Assembly (NCBI GenBank): GCA_022767285.1
Contig: JALENY010000037.1
Coordinates: forward strand, 29,963-93,962
DNA: 64,000 bases
Origin: Lachnospiraceae bacterium
Lineage (GTDB): Bacteria; Bacillota; Clostridia; Lachnospirales; Lachnospiraceae
Direction: 5' to 3'
The position numbers and the translations under genes are program-made. The notes beneath the pieces are model-generated. The model was not told the origin of the DNA. It ran no database searches and saw nothing but the letters and a program-made list of their open reading frames with translations. Shown here piece by piece: positions 44,831 through 54,150 of the stretch. How positions within the stretch are numbered: position 1 is the first letter of the stretch; every line of letters begins with the position of its first letter.

Positions 44831-46665
44831 CAGCTTTCCTCCTGTGTTCTCATCGGAATGGTCAGAATTGCTCTGGTCCATTTCCCCTCACAGCTTTCGT
44901 AGCAGAGTCCGTACTCCACCCCATAATAAAGCTTTATTCTTTCATTTACATTAAAAATCCCATAGCCTTCTTTGCTGTCCGCTGCACCGTCTTTCAGGCC
45001 CCGATTGATGCCGGCCAGCTTATCGGCCGGAATACCTCTCCCGTCGTCCTCCACAACAAAACGGATACAGGTTCCGCAGTTCTCACATTCGATCTGCTCT
45101 GCAGCAATGCGAATGGTACATTTTCCCGCTTTTTCTTTGATTCCATGATAAATCGAATTTTCCACCAGGGGCTGCAGCACCAGTTTCAGGATGGTATTAT
45201 GCAGCAGTTCTTCCGGAACGTCAATTTCATACTGCATTTTTTCGGCATAACGGATTTTCTGGATGGTGAGATAACTCTTCACATGCTCGACCTCATCCCA
45301 TATGGTAATCACTTCCGCACCTTTGCTTAAACTAATACGGAAAAAGCGGCCAAGAGCATTTGACAGGATCCGGATCTCATCCACGCCTTTATCCGAAGCC
45401 ATCCAGGTAATAGTGTTCAAGGTATTGTACAGAAAATGCGGATTAATCTGAGCCTGCAGAGCCCGCAGTTCCGCCTTCCTTTTCTGCTTCTGTACCTGCT
45501 CAACAAAATCTCTTTCTTCTTTCAGGACAGCAATGTACTCTTCCTGTTTTTTCATGGATTTTTCAATCTCATCTGCCATATAGTTGAATGTTTTTGCCAG
45601 GCTTCCAACTTCATCTTTATAAGGATAGTAATATCTTGCATCCATTTCCCCCTGGCGCATCCGGTTCATCTGAAAAGCCAGCCGCTGCAGCGAGAAGGTC
45701 AGCTGCCTGGAAAGAAATGCTACGATCAGCATGCATATAATAACCATTATGACCGTCATACCCACGATCAGTGTACGCAGATTTTTGATATTATCCAGAA
45801 GTTCCGACTTGGATTTTAAGATAAAAATCTGCCAGTCATTTATATCCACAACACCCTTGCACATCAGATATTTTTCTCCGTCGTACTCAATATCTTTGCT
45901 GTATTTGGCAGATTCAATATTCTCATTGACACCAAACAGGCTCTTCAGATCCTCTTCCGATGCGTCCATTGTGCCGGCAATATAGCAACCATCTCGATCC
46001 GTAATCAAAATCTCACCCAGTTTTTTCGTGTCTCCTGAGATTTCTTTCAGCAGGACTTTCTGGTCAAGCTGAATAATCAGATATGCGGTGGTCTTCCGGT
46101 CACTTTCCGTGGTAAATCGGCGCACATAGGGAATGACCATACTTTCCCCCACAAAAATCTCATCTTTCATAGCCGGAAGCCACTGGACCGCCTTTGAACT
46201 GCTGTCCTGAAAATAGGAGTAAAAAGTTGATTCGCGAAAATCGAAGTCCCAGTTTCTCGCTTTTGTATAATCATCCCAGCATTTTTGATCCGTATAGATG
46301 ACCACAGAATTCACAAGCGGCTCAGCCTGCTGGATATCTTTTAGCCAGTTTGCAGCTTCCCCGCTGACAATCACATCTTTTTTAATGTCCGGCGCATTCA
46401 GATAATCCCCCAGCGGCCCTGTAAAAGAATCATTGGTCAATGCGGCAAACGCTCTTCTCTCAACGGCTTCAAGCCTGGTATCCAGTGTCGTTTCCAACTG
46501 GCCAACCAGGCTTTCCGCATTCGCCGTAAAATTATCGACGATTTCGTTTTCTGCATATTTGTAATATAAAATCCCCGAGACACAGGTCACCAATGCACAG
46601 ACAATGGTAAAGATTAGTGTCATTTTTCCGCGAAAACTAATGTTCCGCACTCGATTCAGCCACAT
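44830..46665 (-). CDS. Sensor histidine kinase (YesM-like)
   Basis: A 611-residue membrane kinase. TM1 is at about 15-33, an extracellular Cache-like sensing domain at about 35-280, TM2 around IVGMTVIMVIICMLIVAF, then HAMP. The His-kinase motif QINPHFLYNTLNTI carries the phosphorylated His, and the ATPase part has VEDDGRGIP and GYGIFNVNERI. Such kinases sense extracellular sugars or solute-binding proteins. It is translated with its regulator; it sits between the ABC genes and the regulator gene. Confidence 0.95.
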   Translation of the reverse strand: MWLNRVRNISFRGKMTLIFTIVCALVTCVSGILYYKYAENEIVDNFTANAESLVGQLETTLDTRLEAVERRAFAALTNDSFTGPLGDYLNAPDIKKDVIVSGEAANWLKDIQQAEPLVNSVVIYTDQKCWDDYTKARNWDFDFRESTFYSYFQDSSSKAVQWLPAMKDEIFVGESMVIPYVRRFTTESDRKTTAYLIIQLDQKVLLKEISGDTKKLGEILITDRDGCYIAGTMDASEEDLKSLFGVNENIESAKYSKDIEYDGEKYLMCKGVVDINDWQIFILKSKSELLDNIKNLRTLIVGMTVIMVIICMLIVAFLSRQLTFSLQRLAFQMNRMRQGEMDARYYYPYKDEVGSLAKTFNYMADEIEKSMKKQEEYIAVLKEERDFVEQVQKQKRKAELRALQAQINPHFLYNTLNTITWMASDKGVDEIRILSNALGRFFRISLSKGAEVITIWDEVEHVKSYLTIQKIRYAEKMQYEIDVPEELLHNTILKLVLQPLVENSIYHGIKEKAGKCTIRIAAEQIECENCGTCIRFVVEDDGRGIPADKLAGINRGLKDGAADSKEGYGIFNVNERIKLYYGVEYGLCYESCEGKWTRAILTIPMRTQEES

Positions 46666-46808
46666 ATGTATTTCCCCGTTTTTTTATCAGTATAGCATAT
46701 GTCACCAAATTTCACATCCAAATGATGACCGTCTTTCATGATCCGGTTTCATGCACATTTTTTGCACACAGCAATCATGCACAATATTCATGCCGCACCC
46801 ATCCGGCA

Positions 46809-47669
46809 TCATCCTTTCACGGCACCGGCAGTCAGTCCGGCGATAAACTGTTTGTTGCACAGCATATACACGATCAGAATAGGTATAATCGCAATGGAAG
46901 CACCGGCAAGCATGATGTGCCACTCTGCCGCTGCATTGACCGAATATTTCAGCTGTACAACCGCAACCGTCAGCGTCTGAAGCTTTGTATTGCTGATTGT
47001 CATGATCATGGTTGTGATGTAATCATTCCATGTATTACGAAATACAAACAGCGCAACAACCGCCAGAATCGGCTTGATGACCGGCAGAATGATCCGCGCA
47101 AACACACCGTAAAAAGAAGAGCCATCAATGATAGCCGCCTCGTCCAGCTCCTTTGGAACTCCTCGTACAAAGCCCATAACGAGAAGCACATTTACCGCCT
47201 GTCCGCCCGTCAGCGCAACTACCAGTCCGATCATGCTCTTATTTAACCCCAGTCTCTGCAGCAACTGATAAATCGGATACAAGGTTACAGAACCAAGGCT
47301 GATAAACATCATGGATGTATAAAGCGCCAACAGCAGTTTTTTCCCGACAAAATTACGTCTTGCAAGAATAAATCCTGCCAATGCACAGGTAATAACCGCC
47401 AAAAGCGTTGAGGACACTGCAACGATCACACTGTTTATGGTATATTTTACAAAATCCGCCTGAACAAATGCCTGATAATAATTCTGGAACTGCCACTCTT
47501 TCGGGAAAAAGGAACCGCCGGATGTCAGCTCCGCATTGGTCTTCAAAGATCCGAATATCGTATAGATAATCGGATATAGTGTAAACACAATCATGATAAG
47601 AAGAAACAGGACCGCGCACACTTTCAATATTTTTGCAGAAAGTTTACTGCTTTTTACTTTGCTCTCCAT
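46809..47669 (-). CDS. CUT1 sugar ABC transporter permease (MalG-like)
   Basis: A 286-residue permease with six helices. The EAA loop ELDEAAIIDGSSFYGVFARIILPVIKP contacts the ATPase. AAGGAG precedes the ATG, 18 bases after the first permease gene. No ATP-binding subunit is encoded in the window, as is common for CUT1 systems that share an MsmX-type ATPase. Confidence 0.94.
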   Translation of the reverse strand: MESKVKSSKLSAKILKVCAVLFLLIMIVFTLYPIIYTIFGSLKTNAELTSGGSFFPKEWQFQNYYQAFVQADFVKYTINSVIVAVSSTLLAVITCALAGFILARRNFVGKKLLLALYTSMMFISLGSVTLYPIYQLLQRLGLNKSMIGLVVALTGGQAVNVLLVMGFVRGVPKELDEAAIIDGSSFYGVFARIILPVIKPILAVVALFVFRNTWNDYITTMIMTISNTKLQTLTVAVVQLKYSVNAAAEWHIMLAGASIAIIPILIVYMLCNKQFIAGLTAGAVKG

Positions 47670-47687
47670 AGTATCTCCTTCCCTCGA

Positions 47688-48620
47688 TCAATAAATATCA
47701 TCCAGTTTTCTGGACAGTCTCAGATAAATGATTGTAACCGCACCTGCTATTACCGCAGAGATGACGCTGACCGCAGCACCGTATCCGTACTGAGGTATGA
47801 CAGATTCCGAAGCAGATACAGGGAAGAAGTATTTATATCCGTACAGAGACATGACCATGGTTGCGTTGTTTGGACCGCCTTCCGTCAGGACCATAACATT
47901 TGTGATATCGTTAAATGCGGATGTGATTGACAGCATTAAGATGATCTTCAAGATCGGACCCATCATTGGAATGGTGACATACCACAGGGTTTGAAGCCGT
48001 CCGGCCCCGTCGATTTTTGCACTTTCCAGCGCATCCTGAGCCACCTGCTGCAGACCGGCGATAAAATATACCATATAATTTCCAACGCCGCCCCAAACAG
48101 CCGTGATTATCAGCGTTTTCATCGCATGCTCTTTTCCGAGCCAGTTGATCGGAGTTTTGATGATATGCGCACTCATCAGATACTGGTTGATTTCTCCGTT
48201 ATAAGCATTAAAAAGCAGATAAAATACCAGACCCATGACAGCCGAGCTCATAATCGTCGGAAGGAAAATCATACTCTGGGAAATACCGTTGAATTTGGTC
48301 TGTTTATTTAACAGCAGTGCCAGGAAAAAGGCCAGCGGTATAATGATCAACACCTTGCCAAATCCATAAACAAACGTGTTTACCACGCTTTTCCAGTATA
48401 CTTCATCGCGAAATACACGCATCAAATTAGCCAGACCTACCCACTTCGGGTCCCCTGTACCGATGCCTCCATACTGATAGAAGACATATTTCAGTGTCCA
48501 GATAATCGGATAAATGGAACATATAATAAACAGAATCAGATTCGGGAGCATAAAAGAATAGGATTCCAGATTTCTCTTTATTATTTTCTTCTTATACCCC
48601 GCGCTCATTTTTTGCTTCAT
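47688..48620 (-). CDS. CUT1 sugar ABC transporter permease (MalF/UgpA-like)
   Basis: A 310-residue permease with six helices (SYSFMLPNLILFIICSIYP as the first). The EAA loop is VAQDALESAKIDGAGRLQTLWYVTIPMMGP. The start at 48620 has AAAGGTAAGG before it; the longer frame to 48698 runs into the upstream spacer. Pairs with the MalG-like permease downstream and the binding protein upstream. Confidence 0.94.
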   Translation of the reverse strand: MKQKMSAGYKKKIIKRNLESYSFMLPNLILFIICSIYPIIWTLKYVFYQYGGIGTGDPKWVGLANLMRVFRDEVYWKSVVNTFVYGFGKVLIIIPLAFFLALLLNKQTKFNGISQSMIFLPTIMSSAVMGLVFYLLFNAYNGEINQYLMSAHIIKTPINWLGKEHAMKTLIITAVWGGVGNYMVYFIAGLQQVAQDALESAKIDGAGRLQTLWYVTIPMMGPILKIILMLSITSAFNDITNVMVLTEGGPNNATMVMSLYGYKYFFPVSASESVIPQYGYGAAVSVISAVIAGAVTIIYLRLSRKLDDIY

Positions 48621-48738
48621 AAAGATGCCCTTACCTTTCTTTCTTGAATAAAGAGTTCTGTCAGGAATTTTCGCCCGAAACTGCAGCGTGATCCGCACGG
48701 AGCGTTTTTCGTTTCATAAGCCTGTCCTGATGAAATGG

Positions 48739-48760
48739 AAAAAGGGGATTTGAATCCCCC
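48739..48760 (-). terminator. Intra-operon hairpin between binding protein and permease genes
   Basis: GGGGATT-ca-AATCCCC is followed by TTTTT on the minus strand, 16 bases after the binding protein stop. It is a compact, probably leaky terminator that would make binding protein mRNA more abundant than permease mRNA. Confidence 0.7.
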
Positions 48761-48775
48761 TCTCCTCTACGGTAA

Positions 48776-50200
48776 TTACGGATTCATCGGATCGTAATCT
48801 TCGATTACAATTTCTGTTCCTATTCCATCCTCAATTCCCTGCTGCAAAGCATTATTATAACGATCTGTCAAATCCTTCAGAGTACTTGCCGGGTCTGCTC
48901 CGCCGAAATAAATGGATTCGAATGTTTTATAATAATCTTCGCCTTCTACAATAACAGCCTGTACATTCTTCTCCTGAGGTGTCAGCGGCAGAACACCGTC
49001 GATTTCCTGCATCTGAAGCCACTCTTTATCTGCGATTTCTTCATTCAGATTCGCCTTTTCCACAACAGCCGGAATAATACTTACACCGTATCCGCCTTCA
49101 TAATATCCAATCAGGAAATCTTCGCTCGCAAAAATCTCTTTGTAAACTTTAAATGCCTGTTCTACTTTATCGCTCTTGGCATTGATCAGATAACCGGAAG
49201 TAAATTTAATATTCTGTACACCGACATCTTCACCTGTGACGGTAGGAATCGGAGCTGCATCCCATTTTTCAGAGTCCATTGGGAACTGTTCTCTGTATAC
49301 ACCGGGTTCTGCATGGGTCCAGGAAATGTACATACCGATATTGCCGTTGGCAAACTGGGTTCTTAACGGGTCGATATCCAGAGATTCACATCCCGGGAAT
49401 GCACATTCCTCAGAAAGCAGCTGCTGCCAGTATCCGAGAGCCGCTTCATAGCCGGTGAAATCGTATTCGCCTGTAGCGAAATTGTAACCTTTCTTAATTC
49501 CTGATTCACGCTCCATTCCCAGATCCAGAGAACGCTCCAGTGCAGAAGATGCGCTCTTCATGTTCTGTGCAAATCCGTAGATTCCCTCGCCGGACAGCTC
49601 AGAAGTGATCAGTTTTGCATCTTCTACCATTTCTTCCAGAGTTGCAGGCGGATTTTCAATGCCCACTCTTTCAAAAATCTCTTTATTGTAGATCAGTCGG
49701 CCAGTGGTACCGCAGGTAGGAATATAATACAGTTTGCCGTCAATCTCATTGATTCCTTCATATACTTCATCTTTGAAGTATTCTTTCATGTCATCGTCCA
49801 TGTACTCATACAGGTCCAGCCACTGGCCCTGATTTACATACTGACTGTACACCTGATCATTCAGGGTCAGGATATCCGGGAGTTCACCGCTCTGTACGGC
49901 CAGATCAACAGCCTGATCAAAGTTGTCCGTATAGATCTCATACTCTACCTGGATATTGTCGGTGTTTGATTCATTGTAGGCATCAATTTTCCCCTGAACA
50001 TAGTTTGCATCCGCTCTGTCTTTTGTCCAGATTCGGATGACTGTTTTTTCTTCGCTGTCTGCACTGCCGCTGTCCGCACTGCTTCCTTCACTGCTGTCCG
50101 CAGAAGACTGGCTTTCTTCCTTACTTCCTCCGCAGCCAAGCAGAGAAGCAGCTGCCATAGATGCAACCAGCATCATTGCTATAACACTTTTCTTTTTCAT
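48776..50200 (-). CDS. Extracellular solute-binding lipoprotein of the CUT1 importer
   Basis: A 474-residue lipoprotein. A 22-residue signal ends in the lipobox SLLGC, followed by a Ser/Glu/Asp-rich linker. The rest is a family 1 solute-binding protein (VIRIWTKDRADANYV, GELPDILTLNDQVYSQYV, YNKEIFERVGIENPPATLEEM, NGNIGMYISWTHAEPG). It captures an oligosaccharide outside the membrane for the two permeases. GAGGAGG precedes the ATG. First gene of the importer operon, with a promoter just upstream. Confidence 0.95.
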   Translation of the reverse strand: MKKKSVIAMMLVASMAAASLLGCGGSKEESQSSADSSEGSSADSGSADSEEKTVIRIWTKDRADANYVQGKIDAYNESNTDNIQVEYEIYTDNFDQAVDLAVQSGELPDILTLNDQVYSQYVNQGQWLDLYEYMDDDMKEYFKDEVYEGINEIDGKLYYIPTCGTTGRLIYNKEIFERVGIENPPATLEEMVEDAKLITSELSGEGIYGFAQNMKSASSALERSLDLGMERESGIKKGYNFATGEYDFTGYEAALGYWQQLLSEECAFPGCESLDIDPLRTQFANGNIGMYISWTHAEPGVYREQFPMDSEKWDAAPIPTVTGEDVGVQNIKFTSGYLINAKSDKVEQAFKVYKEIFASEDFLIGYYEGGYGVSIIPAVVEKANLNEEIADKEWLQMQEIDGVLPLTPQEKNVQAVIVEGEDYYKTFESIYFGGADPASTLKDLTDRYNNALQQGIEDGIGTEIVIEDYDPMNP

Positions 50201-50236
50201 GTTCCCATTCCTCCTCTTTGGGTTTTTGTTGAATTA

Positions 50237-50265
50237 ATCATATCTATTTTTTCAGATACCGTAAA
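50237..50265 (-). promoter_or_regulatory. Promoter of the sugar importer operon
   Basis: TTTACG (50265-50260), a 17-base spacer and TATGAT (50242-50237) on the minus strand, 36 bases before the binding protein start. Upstream of it, to about 50400, nothing but an imperfect CTTCC/GGAAG hairpin is seen. Confidence 0.7.
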
Positions 50266-50419
50266 TTCAATTTTCGGTGAAGCAATGTCTAAAATATGAT
50301 GAATTGCCCGCTTAAAGGAATATGTCTTTCTATCATCCGCATCGTTCTCTGTAAGCCTTCCGTGTTTATGGAAGACTCCGCTCATCAAATTCCAAAATTA
50401 CTCCATATGCAAATAAAAG

Positions 50420-50464
50420 AATAACGCCCTCCAAAACCTTATATATGGTTTCAGGGGCGTTATT
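50420..50464 (-). terminator. Terminator of the kdgK-hydrolase transcript
   Basis: AATAACGCCC pairs with GGGCGTTATT, continued inward by AACC/GGTT; the minus strand then reads TCTTTTATTT. It separates the hydrolase gene from the importer operon. Confidence 0.8.
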
Positions 50465-50570
50465 GGTCTTACTTTATGTTTACTGCACTCTTATTTTGTG
50501 CTTATTATACACTTATTTTGTTCCCGTTTTGCTATCCTTTCATCTAATTCCTGTGTTCTTTTCTCATATT

Positions 50571-51254
50571 TTATTCCCCGCTCAGGAATTTCTCCACCAG
50601 CCGGTTGAACATGCGCGATCTCTTGTTGGCAATAAAATGATCTCCCTTCATGAGCATCAGCTTTGCCCCCGGTATACTCCGTGCGATCAGCTCCGTATGC
50701 CGGGTCTTTATCATATCTTTCGTGCCGGCAATCACCAGCGTCCCGCTTCGGATCTGTGAGATCATCTCCGGAGTCAGGTCAGGATCGTTTACCATCAGCC
50801 CCAGCATCTCCGCATGCTCCCTGGCTTCCGGGCTTTTCTTTGCAAACAGAGAAGCGATTTTATAGCCGACTGTAATGGGGATCTGCACAGCAGGTTTAAC
50901 ACCGGCTGGAAAGAGATTGCCGCCGTTTAAAATCAGCTTATCCACACATTGCGGATACTTCAGCGCAAACACCATGGCAATATTCGCACCATCCGAAAAC
51001 CCGAGAATATGGGCCTTCGCAATTTTCATCATTTTCATAAACTGATATAAATCCTCTGCGAACTGCGCGATCGTAAAAGGTGCCGTGCCCCGTTCTGTTT
51101 TTCCATGTCCTCTGGTATCAAGTGCAATGACACGATACGACTTCTGAAAATATTCGATCTGATGAACAAAGTATTCGCAATTTTCGCCGTTGCCGTGAAG
51201 CATAATCAGGGGTGTGCCGCTTCCGGCTTCGATATAGTTCTGCTTAATGTCCAT
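50571..51254 (-). CDS. Alpha/beta hydrolase
   Basis: A 227-residue cytoplasmic hydrolase. It has the oxyanion region MLHGNGENCEYF, DTRGHGKTERG, the nucleophile elbow GFSDGANIA, a late Asp in VIAGTKDMI and the catalytic His in KGDHFIAN. It may be an esterase or lactonase; next to KDG kinase it might cleave a sugar ester or lactone, which is inference. The start ATG 51254 lies 4 bases past the kinase stop and has only a short AAGG site; a GTG at 51284 is the alternative. Confidence 0.85.
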   Translation of the reverse strand: MDIKQNYIEAGSGTPLIMLHGNGENCEYFVHQIEYFQKSYRVIALDTRGHGKTERGTAPFTIAQFAEDLYQFMKMMKIAKAHILGFSDGANIAMVFALKYPQCVDKLILNGGNLFPAGVKPAVQIPITVGYKIASLFAKKSPEAREHAEMLGLMVNDPDLTPEMISQIRSGTLVIAGTKDMIKTRHTELIARSIPGAKLMLMKGDHFIANKRSRMFNRLVEKFLSGE

Positions 51255-51258
51255 TTCC

Positions 51259-52356
51259 TTATCTCTGAACACGTGCACCTGCACCGCCCATGATCGCTTC
51301 CACTTCTTTTTTGCTTGCCATGGTTGTGTCGCCCGGTGTAGTCATCGCCAGTGCACCGTGTGCTGCGCCGTAATTAACTGCGATCTCTGCATCACCGGTG
51401 GTCATCAGACCATAGATCAGACCGGAGGCGAAAGAGTCACCGCCGCCTACACGATCCATGATCTCAAGGCCCTTGTAATCTTTTGCCTTATAGATCTCTC
51501 CGCCAGCCCAGCACAGTGCGCTCCAGTCATTAACCGTAGCTGTTTTTACTTCACGAAGCGTAGTTGCGACTGCTTTGAAATTCGGATATGTCTTAACGGC
51601 TTCATTGATCATTTTCTTGTAGCCTTCAATATTCAGTTCTTTGAGATTTGCATCATTGCCTTCGATCTCAAACCCGAGACATGCGGTGAAGTCTTCTTCG
51701 TTTCCGATCATTACATCAACGTATTTTGCGACTTCTTTGTTCACTTCCTGCGCTTTTGCCTGTCCGCCGATTGCGCTCCACATGGACGGGCGGTAGTTCA
51801 GATCATACGATACGATGGTGCCGTATTTTTTTGCAGTCTTAATAGCGGCCAGTACCGTTTCACAGGACTGTTCGGACAGAGCTGCGTAAATACCGCCTGT
51901 ATGCAGCCAGCGAACCCCCAGTTCACCAAAGATATAATCAAAGTCGAAATCTTCAGGAGTTGCCTTTGAAATAGCCGTGTTTGCACGGTCTGAACATCCA
52001 ACCGCACCTCGGATACCGAATCCGCGCTCGGTAAAGTTAAGGCCGTTGCGGCAGATCCTTCCAATGCCGTCTGTCTTCATCCACTTGATCAAAGAAGTGT
52101 CAACGCCGCCCTGGAGAATAAAATCTTCCATCAGCATACCGACTTCATTTTCTGCAAACGCAGTAATAACAGCCGTTTTCAGTCCAAAGCATCTTCTTAG
52201 GCCGCGGACAACATTATACTCTCCGCCGCCTTCCCAGGCACGGAACTGTCTGGCTGTACGGATCCTTCCCTCGCCCGGATCCAGACGAAGCATAACTTCT
52301 CCAAGAGATACTGCATCATATTTACATTCATTTGCAGGTCTTAAATTCAAATCCAT
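51259..52356 (-). CDS. kdgK: 2-dehydro-3-deoxygluconate kinase-like PfkB sugar kinase
   Basis: A 365-residue PfkB kinase. Opening VSLGEVMLRLDPGEGRIRTARQF and WEGGGEYNVVRGLRRCFG are typical of KDG kinases, and DRVGGGDSFASGLIYG is the catalytic motif. KDG kinase phosphorylates 2-keto-3-deoxygluconate from uronate or pectin breakdown. AAAGGAGG precedes the ATG. KDG aldolase is not present in the window. It leads the alpha/beta hydrolase gene in one transcript. Confidence 0.85.
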   Translation of the reverse strand: MDLNLRPANECKYDAVSLGEVMLRLDPGEGRIRTARQFRAWEGGGEYNVVRGLRRCFGLKTAVITAFAENEVGMLMEDFILQGGVDTSLIKWMKTDGIGRICRNGLNFTERGFGIRGAVGCSDRANTAISKATPEDFDFDYIFGELGVRWLHTGGIYAALSEQSCETVLAAIKTAKKYGTIVSYDLNYRPSMWSAIGGQAKAQEVNKEVAKYVDVMIGNEEDFTACLGFEIEGNDANLKELNIEGYKKMINEAVKTYPNFKAVATTLREVKTATVNDWSALCWAGGEIYKAKDYKGLEIMDRVGGGDSFASGLIYGLMTTGDAEIAVNYGAAHGALAMTTPGDTTMASKKEVEAIMGGAGARVQR

Positions 52357-52426
52357 GATTTTCCTCCTTTAGCTCACACTCATTTTGTTTTTATGTTCTG
52401 CGATCCAGCGTTTTTCTATACCTTCA

Positions 52427-52455
52427 ATTATAGGAAAGGCCTCCCGAAAAATCAA
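52427..52455 (-). promoter_or_regulatory. Sigma-A type promoter of kdgK
   Basis: TTGATT (52455-52450), a 17-base spacer and TATAAT (52432-52427) on the minus strand, 70 bases before the kdgK start. The remainder of the 52357-52602 gap shows nothing further. Confidence 0.85.
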
Positions 52456-52602
52456 TTAATATTTACCTTTTCAGGCAATCAGTCCAAATAAATTACGATT
52501 CTGCCACAAAATTGAAAGATATATGTGCCAAGGTCATCTCTCTATACGAACATACATATTTCGGTATCCAAGCCGAAGATCCGGATGAAAAAAAGGGCGA
52601 AA

Positions 52603-54021
52603 TTAAGCTCCCATTTTCTTCAGTTCCCACAAGAGGAAACAGGCAGAAATAGCTGCAGCCAGGAAATCCGCAATGGGTCCCGCATACATGATTCCGTCAA
52701 TCCCCATAAAAATCGGGAAAATCACGATCAGCGGAAGCAAAAAGATAATCTGCCTGGTCAAGGCAAGGAACGTTCCCTTTGCCGGTTTTCCGATGGATGT
52801 AAAAAATGTGGAAGACATGGGCTGAACATTATTAATGAAAGTAAAAAACAGGTAAATGTGAAAATAGCGTTCCGCAAAAGCAAGATAGAGCTCCGATCCT
52901 TTTCCGAACAGGCTGATGATCTGCCGCGGAAACAGCTGAAACATGGCAAAAGCAACCACGCAGATCGTTGTTCCAGCTGTCATACTCAGGCGGATCACCT
53001 TTTTCACCCGGTCATACTGCTTTGCGCCATAATTGAAGCTGGCAATTGGCTGCATGCCCTGGGCAATACCGATACAGAAAGCAAAAAACACAAAGCTTAC
53101 CTTGTTGATGATACCGGCACAGGCCAGGGGGATTGCCTCGCCATAGATGGATCTGGATCCATAATATTTCAAAGAATTGTTCATAACGATCTGCACGATC
53201 ATCATGGCAATCTGGTTGAAAAACTGCGCCAGCCCCAGACCCATAGAATAACCTGCAAACTGCAGCTGAAGCTGAAAATGTTTTCTGGTGAGTCTTCCTG
53301 CCTTATAATGGCGCAGATAGTACAGCACCATAATCCCGGAAACAATCTGCCCGATGATCGTAGCCAGCGCCGCACCGGTCATGCCCATATGAAACCCGAA
53401 AATAAACAGAGGATCCAGTATTGTATTGATGATCGCACCGGTAAGGTTACACATCATGGAATACCTGGGGCTTCCATCGGCACGGACCAGATGTGCCCCG
53501 CCGTTGGCCAGAATCAAAAACGGAAATCCGAAGGAAGTGATCCGCACATATTCTTTTGCATATCCCAGCACATTATCCGGTGAACCGAAGAACAGCATCA
53601 GCGGATTCAAAAATATCTGTGTGATCAGGCATAAGATCAGCCCGCCGCCAAGCAGCAGCACTGCGGCGTTTCCGATGTAATAAAGCGCCTTTTCTTTTTC
53701 GCCCCGTCCCATTGCCAGGTTAAACGCAGAGGCTGCGCCCATACCAAAGAGCAGAGCCAGGGCGGTGCAGATCGTCGTCAGCGGAAATGCAACATTCGTG
53801 GCAGCGTTTCCCAGTTCACCGATGCTCTGTCCGATAAAGATCTGGTCAACGATATTATACAGAGCGCTTACCAGCATGGCCACAATGCTGGGAATCGCAA
53901 ATTTGCGGAGCAGCTTTCCCACCGGTACGGTTCCCAGCGGATTTCCCGGCTGCATCTGACTTTTTCCGCCTGCTGCCGCAGCATTCGCATGTTCCGTTTT
54001 TGTTTGTTCCAATTGTTTCAT
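52603..54021 (-). CDS. MATE family efflux transporter
   Basis: A 472-residue membrane protein with about 12 helices and an unusually long polar N-terminal tail rich in Ala/Gly/Gln (about 25 residues, QTKTEHANAAAAGGKSQMQ). It has ALYNIVDQIFIGQSIGELGNAA, VRADGSPRYSMMCNLTGAIIN and IAQGMQPIASFNYGAKQYDR, the pattern of the DinF/NorM-like Clostridia group shared with the gene at 62317. The start at 54021 has AAAGGATTTG before it; a TTG at 54027 is less likely. Substrate unknown. Confidence 0.93.
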   Translation of the reverse strand: MKQLEQTKTEHANAAAAGGKSQMQPGNPLGTVPVGKLLRKFAIPSIVAMLVSALYNIVDQIFIGQSIGELGNAATNVAFPLTTICTALALLFGMGAASAFNLAMGRGEKEKALYYIGNAAVLLLGGGLILCLITQIFLNPLMLFFGSPDNVLGYAKEYVRITSFGFPFLILANGGAHLVRADGSPRYSMMCNLTGAIINTILDPLFIFGFHMGMTGAALATIIGQIVSGIMVLYYLRHYKAGRLTRKHFQLQLQFAGYSMGLGLAQFFNQIAMMIVQIVMNNSLKYYGSRSIYGEAIPLACAGIINKVSFVFFAFCIGIAQGMQPIASFNYGAKQYDRVKKVIRLSMTAGTTICVVAFAMFQLFPRQIISLFGKGSELYLAFAERYFHIYLFFTFINNVQPMSSTFFTSIGKPAKGTFLALTRQIIFLLPLIVIFPIFMGIDGIMYAGPIADFLAAAISACFLLWELKKMGA

Positions 54022-54150
54022 TGTCAAATCCTTTCTGATGGAAAAGGGAGCTGTCCTTTTCCAAAGGCAACAGGCTCCCGCTTATTATCCGGTATTGTAT
54101 GACCGATGTTCCGGCGGAAATGCCCCGGTACACCGGTCAAATAATATCAT

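Noticed and set aside
52525..53583. Plus-strand open frame of 352 codons at 52525-53583 opposite the MATE gene
   Set aside because: The minus strand encodes a full MATE transporter; the opposite frame has no family resemblance or ribosome site.
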